In this document: piece by piece, positions 10,628-21,238 of the stretch | How positions within the stretch are numbered: the first letter of the stretch is position 1 | Layout: every line of letters begins with the position of its first letter | From: Atkinsonella hypoxylon | Lineage: Eukaryota > Ascomycota > Sordariomycetes > Hypocreales > Clavicipitaceae | NCBI GenBank assembly: GCA_000729835.1 | Contig: JFHB01000030.1 | Coordinates: forward strand, 62,001 to 126,000 | Direction: 5' to 3' | Length of the DNA: 64,000 nt | Notes under the pieces: generated by a model | The model's input: only the letters and a program-made list of their open reading frames with translations | What the model was told of the DNA's origin: nothing | Database searches by the model: none | Translations under genes and position numbers: made by a program

Positions 10628-11777
10628 AGCCATTGTCACCGTGGATGGCGAGATAATGGCAAGTGGTGCGGCAGGAAATTTAATCAACGAGCCATAAGAA
10701 CTCACAGCTGAGTAATGTTTTTTTTCTTGTTGAGATTTGTATCTGGGATATTAGGCGTACAGGGGACATTGGCAAGCAAGTCACTTTTTGGAACAGCACT
10801 TCCGCCCAACTACCGTCTTTGCCAGGACTAAATGCGAGAGGCGAGACTGAACGACTTGTCTATCATATTTCATCCGTCACGCTCGTATATTGAGGCAAAT
10901 AGGTAGCTCACCCATCATTATCGAGGTAGAATATGGCATCTTGACTTTTTGCTTCTTCCGAAATTTTGAATATACTCTTGTGTGTTTGCGATACGATCGA
11001 GCCTTTGCTTTACTTTGGACAAATATGCTGGTTAAGCAAAACTTGGCCGGTTCAGTCATATAAAGCAAAGTTTCAATCCGATCCGACTGCATCCGCTGCT
11101 CAGAAAAGCTATATCAACTAGATATGTACGTAACAGGTTTGAGGAGCGGCAGCAAGCATTTCGCATTGACAACAACATCACACACACAAGGCTGGACTAG
11201 AGGCCAGGTGTTAACAAATGCTTGCGTTACATTACGTAGTAAAACGTTGATTATCTTACTCTCTCGATATTTTCTTCTCTGTGATCACTTTGGGGCAAAA
11301 AATAACGGCGAAAGAATGAAGAATTGGCATTGACCGGAGGAAAACTACGTGCAAGGTTAACTGGTGCCCCCCTCATCCCCCCCGTCCGTACAGCCACTGT
11401 ACGTACCACTATACCCCTCCCCAGACGGCACAACTGGTCTGACAGGCCGCCAGCCGGTGCAAAATCTCGGACGTCACTGGTTGAGCTGAACATGAAGCTC
11501 TCCACCAAAACCCGTTCCACCGACATCGTTGCACAGCCGGTTCTCTTTCTCCCATTTCAAGCTCGGAACTTGCAATTCTACTTTGTCCTCTTCTCCTTTA
11601 AAAAATTTATTTGAATATTCATCTTCTGCTATTCTTACACATAAATTCCTCCAGTTTACTCAAGTTCAACGTCCACTAAACTCTCGATACGTCTTATCTG
11701 ACGTCTGGGAATCTGCTATCGGAAGCTGTGAGCTGGAGCTCCGACGCAGTCGCAGCTTGTTCGTCATTGACATTCAA
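10628..11777. other. Intergenic region
   Basis: 3' end of the membrane protein gene and promoter of the SSADH gene. Pyrimidine-rich stretches just upstream of 11778 are typical of fungal core promoters. No gene is supported; open frames at 11124-11614 show random composition. Confidence 0.45.
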
Positions 11778-13578
11778 ATGGCGTTGTTGCAGAGACTGAC
11801 AGCTCCCACGTCCAAGCTGCGCTCTTCTCCCGCCGTCTGCTTGGTCCTTTGTCGATACGCTTCCACAATGCCCCCTCAGGTATGCATTACGACTATGTTT
11901 CCGTAGTTCATTAACTTGTGCTACGTCGGTCCGCAGTGCTCGCTGGTACAGGTGTTGTTTGTCGTATTCTGACTTATGCTGTAGTTAAAAGACCCATCGC
12001 TGCTGAAACAGAACGTGGCTTATATCAATGGAGAATGGGTACCTTCCAAGTCGGGCAAGACATTCAAGGTCAACGGTATGTTACTTCATCTGTCCATGAC
12101 TGCGTTTCTACACATACAGGAGCCTAACATGTGGCAGATCCCTCTTCGGGTACTCTGATCGGCACGGTTGCTGAATGCGACGCCGAAGATGCCAAGCTGG
12201 CCATCAAGGCTGCCGCTGACGCTTTCCCTGCCTTTCGAAGTCTTACCGGTCGTGAGCGAGCCAAGCTGCTGCGAAAGTGGTACGACCTGATGGTGGAAAA
12301 TGCCGAAGATATTGCAAAACTCATTACCTGGGAGAACGGCAAGCCTGTGGCCGAGGCTAAGGGAGAGGCAGCCTATGCTGCCAACTTTTTCGAGTGGTTC
12401 AGTGAAGAAGCGCCTCGCACATATGGCGACGTCATCCCTGCCACTGTTCCAGGAAATCGTGTGTGGACGATCAAGGAGCCTGTTGGTGTGTGCGGACTCA
12501 TCACCCCGTGAGTGTGGTCTAGGTAATGCTTAGACGCCAATCCTTTTGACTAACATTAGTAAGATGGAACTTCCCCGCTGCTATGATTACCCGAAAAGTT
12601 GCGCCTGCGCTGGCCGCCGGCTGTACCGTTGTCTGCAAAGCCCCCGGAGAAACACCTTATACGGCCCTGGCTGTTGCCGAGCTGGGCCACCGGGCAGGCA
12701 TTCCCAAGGGCGTCGTCAATGTAGTGACTACACTCAAAAACACTCCCGAGATTGGCGAAGTTCTTACCACCGACTCAACGGTGAAGAAGGTGTCTTTTAC
12801 TGGCTCAACGAGCGTCGGCAAGCTCCTCATGAAGCAGTCATCTAGTACTCTTAAGAAGCTGTCCCTGGAACTCGGTGGTAACGCGCCGTTAATTGTCTTC
12901 GACGATGCCGACGTGGATACTGCCATTACCGGCGCTATTGCCTCAAAATTCCGCGGCACAGGCCAGACTTGCGTATGCGCGAACCGTATCTATGTTCAAG
13001 AGGGCATTTATGACGAATTCGTCAAGAAATTCACAGAAAAGGTTAATGCCTTCAAGGTTGGCAATGGCTTCGAGGAGGGAATCACCCATGGCCCCCTTAT
13101 CCACGACCGTGCTGTGGGCAAGGTCGAAGCTCACATTAAGGACGCCAAGTCAAAGGGCGGAAAGATCGTAGCTGGAGGCGGGAAGCTTCCCGATCTAGGT
13201 GCCAACTTCTTCCAGCCCACCGTCATTCGCGACATGACACCCAACATGGCCATGGCCACAGAAGAGACTTTTGGCCCCGTGGCTGGTATTTTCCCCTTTA
13301 AGACGGAGGCTGAGGTTGTCAAGATGGCGAACGAGGTCAACGTAGGTCTCGCTGGGTACTTATTTTCTCGAGACTTGCAGCGCGTACACCGAGTGGCAGA
13401 GGCTTTGGAGGTAGGTATGATTGGCGTCAATACGGGCATCATTTCTGATCCAGCTGCTCCGTTTGGTGGTGTCAAGGAGAGCGGTTTTGGACGAGAAGGA
13501 TCTAAGTATGGCATTGGCGAGTACCAGATTACGAAGATGATCACATATGGCGGCATGGGCCAGCCTTTGCAGAGCTAG
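11778..13578 (+). CDS. Succinate-semialdehyde dehydrogenase, mitochondrial-type
   Basis: Oxidises succinic semialdehyde to succinate with NAD(P)+, the last step of the GABA shunt. Four exons (11778-11879, 11985-12075, 12138-12507, 12564-13578) code for 525 residues, the usual length for fungal SSADH with a presequence. Residues 1-30 are basic and Ser/Thr-rich with few acids, as in a matrix-targeting signal. The mature protein opens with LLKQNVAYINGEWVP. Family motifs include PWNFPAAMITRK, FTGSTSVGK in the cofactor-binding fold, the general base Glu290 in LELGGNAP, and catalytic Cys324 in GQTCVC, where the second Cys (326) matches the redox-regulated Cys pair known from SSADH. The C-terminus keeps PFGGVKESGFGREG. 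All junctions are GT-AG and in phase. It is the Uga2-like enzyme; the exact paralogue was not assigned. Confidence 0.95.
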
Positions 13579-14304
13579 GCTTCGGAAACATGAAATTGGT
13601 CACGTTTATATATGATATGATGATGAAAATAGCAGAATGGCATTCGGAAACCAATCTTGGTCTCCTTTTGTGTTCACGATTATTAATATATAATGGAATT
13701 TGAACATTTTCAACTTTTTTTTTGCTCTGAATGGAAGAAGTGTGTGGTTTCTTAGTTTTGTATTGAGACAAGCCTACACAGGGCTGGCGCCAAGAAGCGA
13801 CATCTTGAGAAAATCATTGCGCATGACATTCATTGCTGTTGTCCATATAGTAGCAAATGTGAAGGTGACTAAAAGCGATACTTTGCTCGGCCATTCATTT
13901 CAATCCGCTCCATTCGTCTCCCACGGTATCCCGCCCAACCTTGTTCTTGACGAGCTTTTCGCCAAGATGCCAGAGATCGGCCCCTAGCCTTTTCGGCGCC
14001 CAGCTTTCCTGGACCGTCGAAATAGATCCCATTTTTGATGCTTCTTATCGATCTCGGAAGCAGTCAGGGCCCACAGCGTGCTGTACGAGCCCGAGCCCTA
14101 CCCAGGATCTCGACCAAATGCTTTCATAGCATACGAGAGCAGATGCCCGGTGATTCCAGGACAGGCATATCAAGGTGTTGCGGCGTAGTCAGCAGTACAT
14201 ACTTATTGTGTATAGTGTGAGCGTGAGGACCATTATCAAGGTTGTATTTCCCAACCAACTGCGCTACCCGATCTCTATTGGTTTTCCTTTCCTCTCTACC
14301 CTGT
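13579..14304. other. Convergent 3' intergenic region
   Basis: It lies between the SSADH gene and the oppositely transcribed SDR gene, so it holds both 3' ends. It has an AT-rich stretch at 13600-13720. I see no gene in it. Confidence 0.5.
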
Positions 14305-15388
14305 TCACCATGCTGTGTGGCCGCCATCAATTACAAGATTGCCTCCGGTCATGAAACTGCTAGCATTGCTCATGAGAAACAAAGCAGCTCCTTTGAACTC
14401 GCTCGTCTCTGCTAATCGGTTCATCATATTTAAACGACTCCATTCTTTCCGCAACCCAGGCACTTCCTCAAAGTTCTTCAGGACCATTGGTGTGATAACA
14501 TGCCCAGGACTCAAACAGTTGACCCGAATGCCACCCTTTCCGTTCTCTTGGACCTGGCTCCATTCCATGGCCAGATTGCGAGCGAGCTGGATTAGCCCGG
14601 CTTTGGAGGAGTTGTAAACGGGTGATAACAGCCCCTTATTTGCAACTGATCCAGACATGCTGGCCACGAAACAAATGCTCCCCCGGCACTTGTGCTTCAA
14701 CATGGCTCTAGCACCTGCGATAGCAGTCATGAATGCAGCAGTGTAGTTCGTTGACATCATTCTGTTTGCATCCTCTACAGTGTACTCTGTAGCGGGAGCA
14801 AGATGCTGGATACCAGCTGCGGCGATGACGCCGTGAAGGCCCGGCTTCTCATCAGCGATGCTGTTGATTAGTGTGTTGAGCGACTTGGTGTCATTGACAT
14901 CCTGCTGCTTATACACAAGCGCGCCGCCCCATTCCGGCACAACTCGTGCTTGAGCTTCTTGCCACTGGTTATCAGGCTCCAGCAGGCGATCGAGACAATA
15001 GACTATTCAACGCACCTTGTGTTAGCGAAGTCATCAAGATAATGTTTTTGTGTGTGTACGTGTACCGAAAGCCCTTACCTTTCCCACCTGCTTCACCGAG
15101 TGCCTCTGCAAGGGAGAGGCCCAGGCCGCGAGCACCCCCTGTAACCACAAAGACCTTGCCTGCTAGATCAAAATCGGCAAATCGCTTGCTACCGACGTTT
15201 TCTCCTTTTGGCAACCCTTCGGTGTTTGCCGGCCGATTCGACGCGGCGTAATGGCGCATCGGCACATGCAAGGGAGCTGTAGACGGCCTGGGTACCGAGA
15301 ATGCGGCCCTGGTGGCTGGTGTTAATGAACGTAATACCACTCGGCTGCGCGACGCACTGTGAAGACACAGAGATGGTTGTACAAGCAT
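14305..15388 (-). CDS. Short-chain dehydrogenase/reductase with N-terminal presequence
   Basis: Classical SDR of the fungal polyol-dehydrogenase type (D-arabinitol/mannitol 2-dehydrogenase-like), expected to interconvert a polyol or hydroxy group and a ketone with NAD(P)(H). Two exons (15388-15079 and 15002-14305) with a GT-AG intron give 335 residues. The first 50 or so residues are rich in Arg, Ser and Ala with no acids, resembling a mitochondrial presequence, which cytosolic polyol dehydrogenases lack. Visible motifs: cofactor glycines TGGARGLG (83-90), AAAG after beta-4, the catalytic Ser near SMSG, Tyr233-xxx-Lys237 in YNSSK, and SPGHVITPM. It ends with TGGNLVIDGGHTAW, a typical SDR tail. 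Substrate is not predictable from sequence alone. Confidence 0.9.
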
Positions 15389-16381
15389 TTTTTTCACGAT
15401 TTTTGTTATTTTCGGGATATGTGGCGTACTATGCGGAGGGAGCTGAGCTGAGCCTTGTTGAGGAGGATTCTGTGTTACAGTGGGACACAAGAGCTGGGGG
15501 AGTGAAGTGAAGGCAGGCACTGACTGGGATGATTGTGGCGAAGGATTGTCGTCTGGTATCTAGTACGCCATCAGAAAGCCAATTGACGTCTGGTGACGTG
15601 ATGTCTTGAGGCGATCATTGCAGTGGGCGAAAAGGCATTTACACGAATGCACTCCGTAGACGCTGCTCAATCAGCCCCGGGCTAGTGTCGGTCACAGTTT
15701 TGCCTTGGCTGACTGCAGCTCTCCCGAGAAGAATAGATGTCGACAATGCTGCCATGGACAGTGAGAAAGTCAGAAGTTGTCGCCCGGTGTGTCCCTTTAA
15801 GTGCCATGAGACGACGGCAAGGTGAGGGCCAGTTCAAGGCTGTACAGACTGGAGTTAACTGGAGTAGCAGCAGGGTTAACTCCGTGGATCTTACGGTAGC
15901 TCTTTGGTACATACACCAAATTGATTAAATACTTCTTCTTAGGTGGAAGATCTTTGCGCATCTCAAGTATCGTCTCATCTACTAATCTGGTTAGCCGACT
16001 ACCTAGATACCTGGCTCATTGGTGACCTAGCTGTCGTCTCTTGGCACTTCAGGGGGATAGGGAGTCTGACGGGAGGTTCCAGGTAATCAATCTCGAGCCC
16101 AGCCAATGTGCCCCGTAGGTCGAGTCGAGAGGTTTTGTTAACCAAACAGTACTTGTGGCGTGACCGCGTTCCAATTTTTTGCGAACAGAACGTGGAGGTC
16201 GATGATGGCATCAAAATATGGGTCGCAAGCCACGGCCGTATGACGACAGGGTGACGGACGTTACGAATTTATGATGTAGAGTTCCTCTTGGGCGATAAAC
16301 CCACTTGCATCCTATCACTCTGGACGAACTCGAGCTCATCGGCCCTTCCGCGAGAAAGGCTGCATCCTTCATATTCACAAC
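15389..16381. other. Divergent intergenic region
   Basis: Upstream sequence of both the SDR gene and the small gene at 16382. No coding region is supported; short frames at 15682-15928 and 15999-16214 lack any domain signal. Confidence 0.5.
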
Positions 16382-16764
16382 ATGACTGCAACGTTAACAC
16401 AGAACCTCAGATGCCTGCGCAGGGTGCTCCCCGCCTCACAGGCACAGACCGTCTTCAACAGAGTCCGGCAGCCGTCGTCTTTTCAAAGATTAATCTCTTC
16501 GAAAGACGGCAAGAGCGGTGAAGAAGGGCAATTTAAACCAGTGTCGGCATCTCAATCGTCCTATGAGCCAAGGTGCGTCGCGTCATGACCTCGCTGGGGA
16601 TATTCACAAGGAAAGGCTTGGACTAACGGCCCGCTAGCAAGGAGAACTTAACGAAGCCTCCCAATAAAGCGTCGAACCCACGACTCCAGGATCTAGAGCA
16701 GGATGTGAAGAAGACGAATGACAAGGAAGGCTCAAACGATGCGCATCGGCGTGATCGTCCATGA
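16382..16764 (+). CDS. Small protein with mitochondrial-type presequence, function unknown
   Basis: Two exons (16382-16572 and 16638-16764) joined by a GT-AG intron restore phase and give 105 residues. The N-terminus (MTATLTQNLRCLRRVLPA...) is basic and amphipathic, with Arg residues and no acids for about 40 residues, which suggests import into mitochondria. The second half is highly charged (Lys, Asp, Glu, Arg), ends in HRRDRP and is probably unstructured. I do not recognise the family. The exon model rests on splice signals and composition only; a lone first exon ending at an unspliced stop would give a 68-residue protein. Confidence 0.55.
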
Positions 16765-16900
16765 AGACTAGAAATAGATTCTCATCCCCGATGGCGTCAA
16801 TAGAGGAAAAAGGGTGACACAAGCTAGGCGTCTGTAGTTACGGTAGTAAGCGTAATGCGAATTGACGTTCATGGCAATTGGTTTGGTTGCCTGTGCAGCA

Positions 16901-16924
16901 CATGACATGACATGACATGACATG
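16901..16924. repeat. (CATGA)n pentanucleotide repeat
   Basis: Four full CATGA units plus CATG, 100 bp upstream of the start of the next gene. Confidence 0.9.
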
Positions 16925-17025
16925 CGAATTGAAGTGGCCATAAACCCTTGCACAAAACCCTTGCCACCCTTGTTCATTTAGATTGTTATTGTCCGCCATC
17001 ACGCCAAGCCTGCGGCGCGGCCGCC

Positions 17026-18198
17026 ATGGAACAAGCGCAACGTGTCGACGATGCAGACCATCAGCATCAACAACCTCTGCGCCCTCCACGCCGACCGCCA
17101 GTCCATCACTTCAGTCTACTCCTGCTCATTGCGCCGCTCATCGTTTTATCCGCAGCCACGACCTTCGTCCTCTTCCTCGGCCCCGACCCAAACGTCAACT
17201 CGCTCTTCTCCAAATGCTTCGCCGACCAAGATGCTCCCGCACTCGCTCAGGTGCCAGTCCTTGGCCCTCCGACATGCTGCCTGGTGTCCTTCTTCCATGC
17301 GGCTCTTGACTCGCGACGCTCATTCGTCATCATGAACGAGATTCTCTCTTCTGTCGGCGCGCTTCTAACCGTCACGACCATCGAGTCCGCGAGGAGGTGC
17401 AACCAGTCCACGTGGATGATTCGAAATCCCACCGCGTCATGGCTGCTTTTCAATCTGGCCGGGGGTGCCCTAGTCTGGCAGTTGGCCATCGTGCCGGCCC
17501 TTCTGCATCACCAGAAGAAAAACACACTTGCGGCTTCATCATTGTCGGGGATCGGTGACACCGGCGCAACATCCACGCCTCAGGAAACCCAGCCACTGCT
17601 GCCAAAGCGAGAGCACAAGCTGGAGCGATGTCTGCCTTTCGCAGAACTGCACGCGATCCCTGCTTCCGTCGTGCTGGGCTACCTCGTCCCTTGCATACTA
17701 TTTCTATTCTACCCGTCGACTACGTCGATCCTCGTCTGGCTCTTCTTCCCAGCTCACGTCTCAATTATCCGGCAGCTTGTTCGCCGTGCCGTGCCGTCCC
17801 CAGTGCCGGCTTCTCATCGCGTTCCGCATTTCCATCCGGAGGCCAGTACGCCAGCGCTGATCGGGCTGTACGCCGTGCCGCTGCTCTGGTCCGTCGCAGC
17901 GCATGGTGGACTCTTGCATGATGTCCTCCTTATTGCCGACGACAGGTCAGCTACGACCAGAGCTGCCCTCTCTTTCATACAGGCGGACTTTGGAGCGATT
18001 GGGCTGACTGTGCTTTACTGGATGGCGATTGAGGCTGGCTGGCGGACTGCGTTATGGTGTATCCTCGTGGGAGGTCTGCTTGGCCCTGGTGTTGGGCTCT
18101 GCGTGGCTTGGGTTTGCTCGAGAGAAGGATTTAAAGGGGGGAGGGAACATGGTTACGGGTGGACGTACGAGGACGGGCAAGAAAGAATAGCTGACTGA
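17026..18198 (+). CDS. Multi-pass integral membrane protein, function unknown
   Basis: Single-exon gene for 390 residues. The frame is open from an earlier ATG at 16948, but the ATG at 17026 lies in an excellent start context (GCCGCCATGG) and removes a Cys-rich leader, so I prefer it. A charged N-terminus (1-35) is followed by about seven or eight hydrophobic helices, for example FSLLLLIAPLIVLSAATTFV, a segment with GALLTVTTI, LLFNLAGGALVWQLAIVPAL, VLGYLVPCILFLFY and LVGGLLGPGVGLCVAW. A soluble loop of about 50 residues sits in the middle. It ends in a short hydrophilic tail. No transporter signature is visible. Proteins of this general shape occur beside specialised-metabolism enzymes in fungi, and the next two genes are oxidases, but a role is not shown. 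Confidence 0.75.
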   Translation: MEQAQRVDDADHQHQQPLRPPRRPPVHHFSLLLLIAPLIVLSAATTFVLFLGPDPNVNSLFSKCFADQDAPALAQVPVLGPPTCCLVSFFHAALDSRRSFVIMNEILSSVGALLTVTTIESARRCNQSTWMIRNPTASWLLFNLAGGALVWQLAIVPALLHHQKKNTLAASSLSGIGDTGATSTPQETQPLLPKREHKLERCLPFAELHAIPASVVLGYLVPCILFLFYPSTTSILVWLFFPAHVSIIRQLVRRAVPSPVPASHRVPHFHPEASTPALIGLYAVPLLWSVAAHGGLLHDVLLIADDRSATTRAALSFIQADFGAIGLTVLYWMAIEAGWRTALWCILVGGLLGPGVGLCVAWVCSREGFKGGREHGYGWTYEDGQERIAD

Positions 18199-18296
18199 AA
18201 CCTTGTGATCTGATTTAGATAAAGACATAAATATGCAGTGCTCTACATGGTTTATCTCATGACTATTTTCTCATAAAAAGAAAAGAAACGCTTTCT

Positions 18297-19964
18297 CTAT
18301 AATTCATCTCTCCCTGCCGTCTGTTCGACATTGACCTTGGCTGGCCGCACACTCTGGGGGTTAGAGAACACGTCGGCGGGATCATACTTGAGCTTGATCT
18401 GCTCCAACCGCTCCGAATTACTTCCCCAATACCTTCTTTGAGGATTGTCAAGCTCAGGATCCACATAGCCAGGATAGGAACCAAAGTTCACGCCAGGCAT
18501 GCCGGAAGTGATTATGTCTGCAATGCCCCTGATAAACTTCTTGGTCGTCGGCGAAACTTTGCGTTCCCAGTCCAAGCCCATGGCATACGACTGCATGTAG
18601 AACAGGGCGTTGCGATGAGCATACGCCGTCGCGTCCATGGGCACATCATTGATTGCACCGCCCTCCAGGTCGAAATACGTGAACCAGAGGGCAGGCCCCT
18701 TCTCAGACTCATCAAAGTAGGCAAAGAGCTGATCGATGACATGGTCTGGGATCAAAGTGGTGTTCTCGAACGGCAGCGACTTGCAGTAGATGGGGGTGGG
18801 CTGTCCCGTCCCCAGCAACAGCATTGCTTCGTCGGCGAGATGCGCGACGTGGCCGAGCCAGTCGTTCAGCAGGACAACTTGCTTCCTCGTCTGCTGCTTC
18901 TCGAAGAAGGCATTCTGCATGGCCAGTTCGTCCCACTCTGCCTCGGTGCCGTAGTACGTGCCCGTGACGAACATGCCCGAGCCGGTGACGATGGTCTGGC
19001 TGGCCAGCTTGCGTGGCAGGTTGGGATCGGACACCATCCTCTGCCATTCCTTGAACGTGTCCGCCATGGAGGCATACTTGCCGTGGTGGAAGGCAAACGA
19101 GTACTGCACCATGTCGCCCGGCTCCGGCTCCGTGCGCACCTTGAACTCGGTGATGATGCCGAACCCGGCCGCGGCTCCTTTCAGAGCCCAGAAGAGGTCC
19201 GCATTCTCAGCCTCGGATGCGCGTGTGATTGTCCCGTTGGCTAAGACGACTTGTACCTCTTCTACATGGTCGAGCGCCGTTCCCCATTGTCGAGATGTCG
19301 GACCAAGCCCGCCAATCGTGGCATGTCCGCCTATGCCGACGGCAGGACAAGTGCCATGGGCCATGGCCCGACCACCCGCTTCATGAAGCTTCTTGGTTAC
19401 ATGGCCGAGAGGTGTACCTGCGCCTATGGTAGCCCGCCACGTATTTGTGTCCATGGAAAATTGCTGAAAGTGCTTCATATCAATGACTATGGCGCCATCA
19501 TTGCCGCCAACACCTAGAGCCCCGGTCACGCAGTTAGCAAACATGGCCCGATGCAACGATTCTTTCTCCTGATTTACCCTCCCTTTCCCAACAACAAAAA
19601 AAAAAATCAATAAAACATGACGACTTGATATAGAGGGGGAAAAAAGAAAATGAAATGTGCTCATACCAAAGTTGCCGAAACTGTGTCCCCCGCTCCTAGC
19701 TTGCACCTTGAGACCTGCATCGCGCGCGCACTTGACGGCGGCCGCAATCTGCTCAGCACTCTCGGGATACGTAACGGCAGCAGGATGGACTTCCAGGTCC
19801 AGATTCCATCGCCGGACCTTCAAAAGCTGGTAGAGCGGGTGCTCGGGAAACGCGACGTCGTCCACGGCGGCGCGGAGACAATCGCGCACGGCGTCCTGGG
19901 CGGAAGCTGATGCGGCGCAGGCGCAGGCGCAGGCGCAGAAAAGAACGAGCGCGAGAGATGGCAT
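18297..19964 (-). CDS. Secreted FAD-linked oxidase of the berberine-bridge/VAO family, ending in RDEL
   Basis: Two exons (19964-19667 and 19513-18297, GT-AG intron) give 504 residues. A second ATG eight codons upstream (19988) is equally possible. A signal peptide (MPSLALVLFC then ACACACAASASA) directs it to the secretory pathway. The FAD-binding PCMH domain follows (about 45-225), with His94 in RSGGHSFG and Cys155 in GTCPAVGIGGH. These are the two residues that bind FAD covalently in glucooligosaccharide-oxidase-like members, so bicovalent FAD is predicted. A substrate domain and the C-terminal BBE motif (DNPQRRYWGSNSERLEQIK, then YDPADVFSNPQSV) complete it. Likely an oxidase of a carbohydrate or a secondary metabolite. 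The last four residues, RDEL, resemble an ER-retrieval signal, unusual in this family. The intron could be read through in frame, but that would insert a hydrophobic tract in the FAD domain, so splicing is preferred. Confidence 0.9.
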   Translation of the reverse strand: MPSLALVLFCACACACAASASAQDAVRDCLRAAVDDVAFPEHPLYQLLKVRRWNLDLEVHPAAVTYPESAEQIAAAVKCARDAGLKVQARSGGHSFGNFGMSTFHFLFSPSISSRHVLLIFFFVVGKGRVNQEKESLHRAMFANCVTGALGVGGNDGAIVIDMKHFQQFSMDTNTWRATIGAGTPLGHVTKKLHEAGGRAMAHGTCPAVGIGGHATIGGLGPTSRQWGTALDHVEEVQVVLANGTITRASEAENADLFWALKGAAAGFGIITEFKVRTEPEPGDMVQYSFAFHHGKYASMADTFKEWQRMVSDPNLPRKLASQTIVTGSGMFVTGTYYGTEAEWDELAMQNAFFEKQQTRKQVVLLNDWLGHVAHLADEAMLLLGTGQPTPIYCKSLPFENTTLIPDHVIDQLFAYFDESEKGPALWFTYFDLEGGAINDVPMDATAYAHRNALFYMQSYAMGLDWERKVSPTTKKFIRGIADIITSGMPGVNFGSYPGYVDPELDNPQRRYWGSNSERLEQIKLKYDPADVFSNPQSVRPAKVNVEQTAGRDEL

Positions 19965-19988
19965 GTTTGAGTTGAGAATCCCCTTCAT

Positions 19989-21238
19989 GAGAGGGCGGTT
20001 GGCGTTGTTGGCAGAATTGCAATCAAAAAAACAAGACGAAGGGGCTATCCGTGGTGCTCGGCTCTCCAGAAGTTCCAGAAGTAGTTGATTCCAGTTCCTA
20101 TTACAGCACGTTCTTAGTAAAGACTCTCCAGAAATAGTCCATCCATTCCCAATTCCTGTTACAGCACTGCTTAATATAGACGAGCTGCCGCATCATGGTC
20201 AGCCGCGCTCGTTTCTCCTTTGCATCCACTTGTGAAGGCTGCGGGCTGACATCTCGGCTGCCGGCCGGATGTGTTCAAGTTGAGCGTTTCGGGGCGTTGC
20301 TGCGCCAAGGCGGTCGGTGGCTGTTGGTAGAAAGACCAGACCACATGCAGATATGTATTTAGAAACATTTGAAGAACTGCATGCGTGCGTGCGTTTACGA
20401 AATATGCAGGATTCACTGACTATGCAGTCAAGTCTATGCAGTCAAGTGTGCGAACTCGGAGCATGGCACACTCCGTATTACGCCCGACGAATGGCGGCCA
20501 ACGACGCCCCTCCGCCACAAGGAGCCAATCATTCTTGGCTGCGCTCCCTCGCCTTGCTGCTGGAGACGCTAGAGACTGACTTGACTGACTGACTGTTAGG
20601 CAGATTATGGTCTTGTCCAATCATATCCTTGGACGAAATTCATTTAGGGAACTCTCCGCTTTTCTGTCTTACCCTCCCTCCCCACACTTGCAATAAGGCT
20701 TTCATTTGCGACGTCTGCACCCATCCTATTGCCAATTTGTTCCTGTCGCCCCAAATCCCAAATCCCAAATCCCAAATCCCAAATAATCCCACAGCGCCCG
20801 GCAAATCTTTTGTTTGCTAATTGCCACATGTGATTTGCCGGGCCTTCCTTGGTTTGGAGTCCCGACCCTCCGATCAAGATGGAGTCCACGGCCTCGGTCG
20901 CCCTGAAGCCATGGGCCACATTCGGACCGTTCGTTCGAGTCTGCCTTCCATGAGCAGAGCAACCGTCGCATCGCATCGCGTCAATGTCAATGTCAGCCTC
21001 GGTCTTAGCTAATAGTGGCTGCCTTACAGTTACGAGGCAGTGAGGAGTCAGATGCACCAGCTAAGAGAGAGAGGTTATGGCTTCTGTAAACAGACCCCAG
21101 ACCAAAACCAGGCACCACGTCACGAATGAGGTAATCTGGGCCGGTGCGCCATTGTTATAAAAAGACATGAACCGCGCCCTTTTATTTTTAATACTCGTGT
21201 CTTCTTCTGCGATTGCGCAGCTAGAGAGAGCATAAAAG
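19989..21238. other. Divergent intergenic region between flavoenzyme and peroxidase-P450 genes
   Basis: 1.25 kb shared upstream region of two oppositely oriented oxidase genes. It contains a (CCCAAAT)5 tandem repeat and CT-rich tracts, and ends in an AT-rich leader before 21239. No coding region is supported. Confidence 0.5.
20750..20784. repeat. (CCCAAAT)5 tandem heptamer
   Basis: Five perfect copies of the 7-base unit CCCAAAT in the divergent promoter region. It is not the TTAGGG telomere unit. Confidence 0.95.

Noticed and set aside
16651..16680. Sequence resembling a tRNA B-box (GGGTTCGA on the minus strand)
   Set aside because: It lies in a coding exon and no matching A-box or cloverleaf can be built around it.
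18438..19244. 268-codon open frame on the plus strand
   Set aside because: It is antisense to the GC-rich flavoenzyme exon, has no domain or splice context, and is explained by codon bias of the real gene.
20750..20784. Internal telomere-like array
   Set aside because: The unit is CCCAAAT, not CCCTAA/TTAGGG, and there are only five copies.
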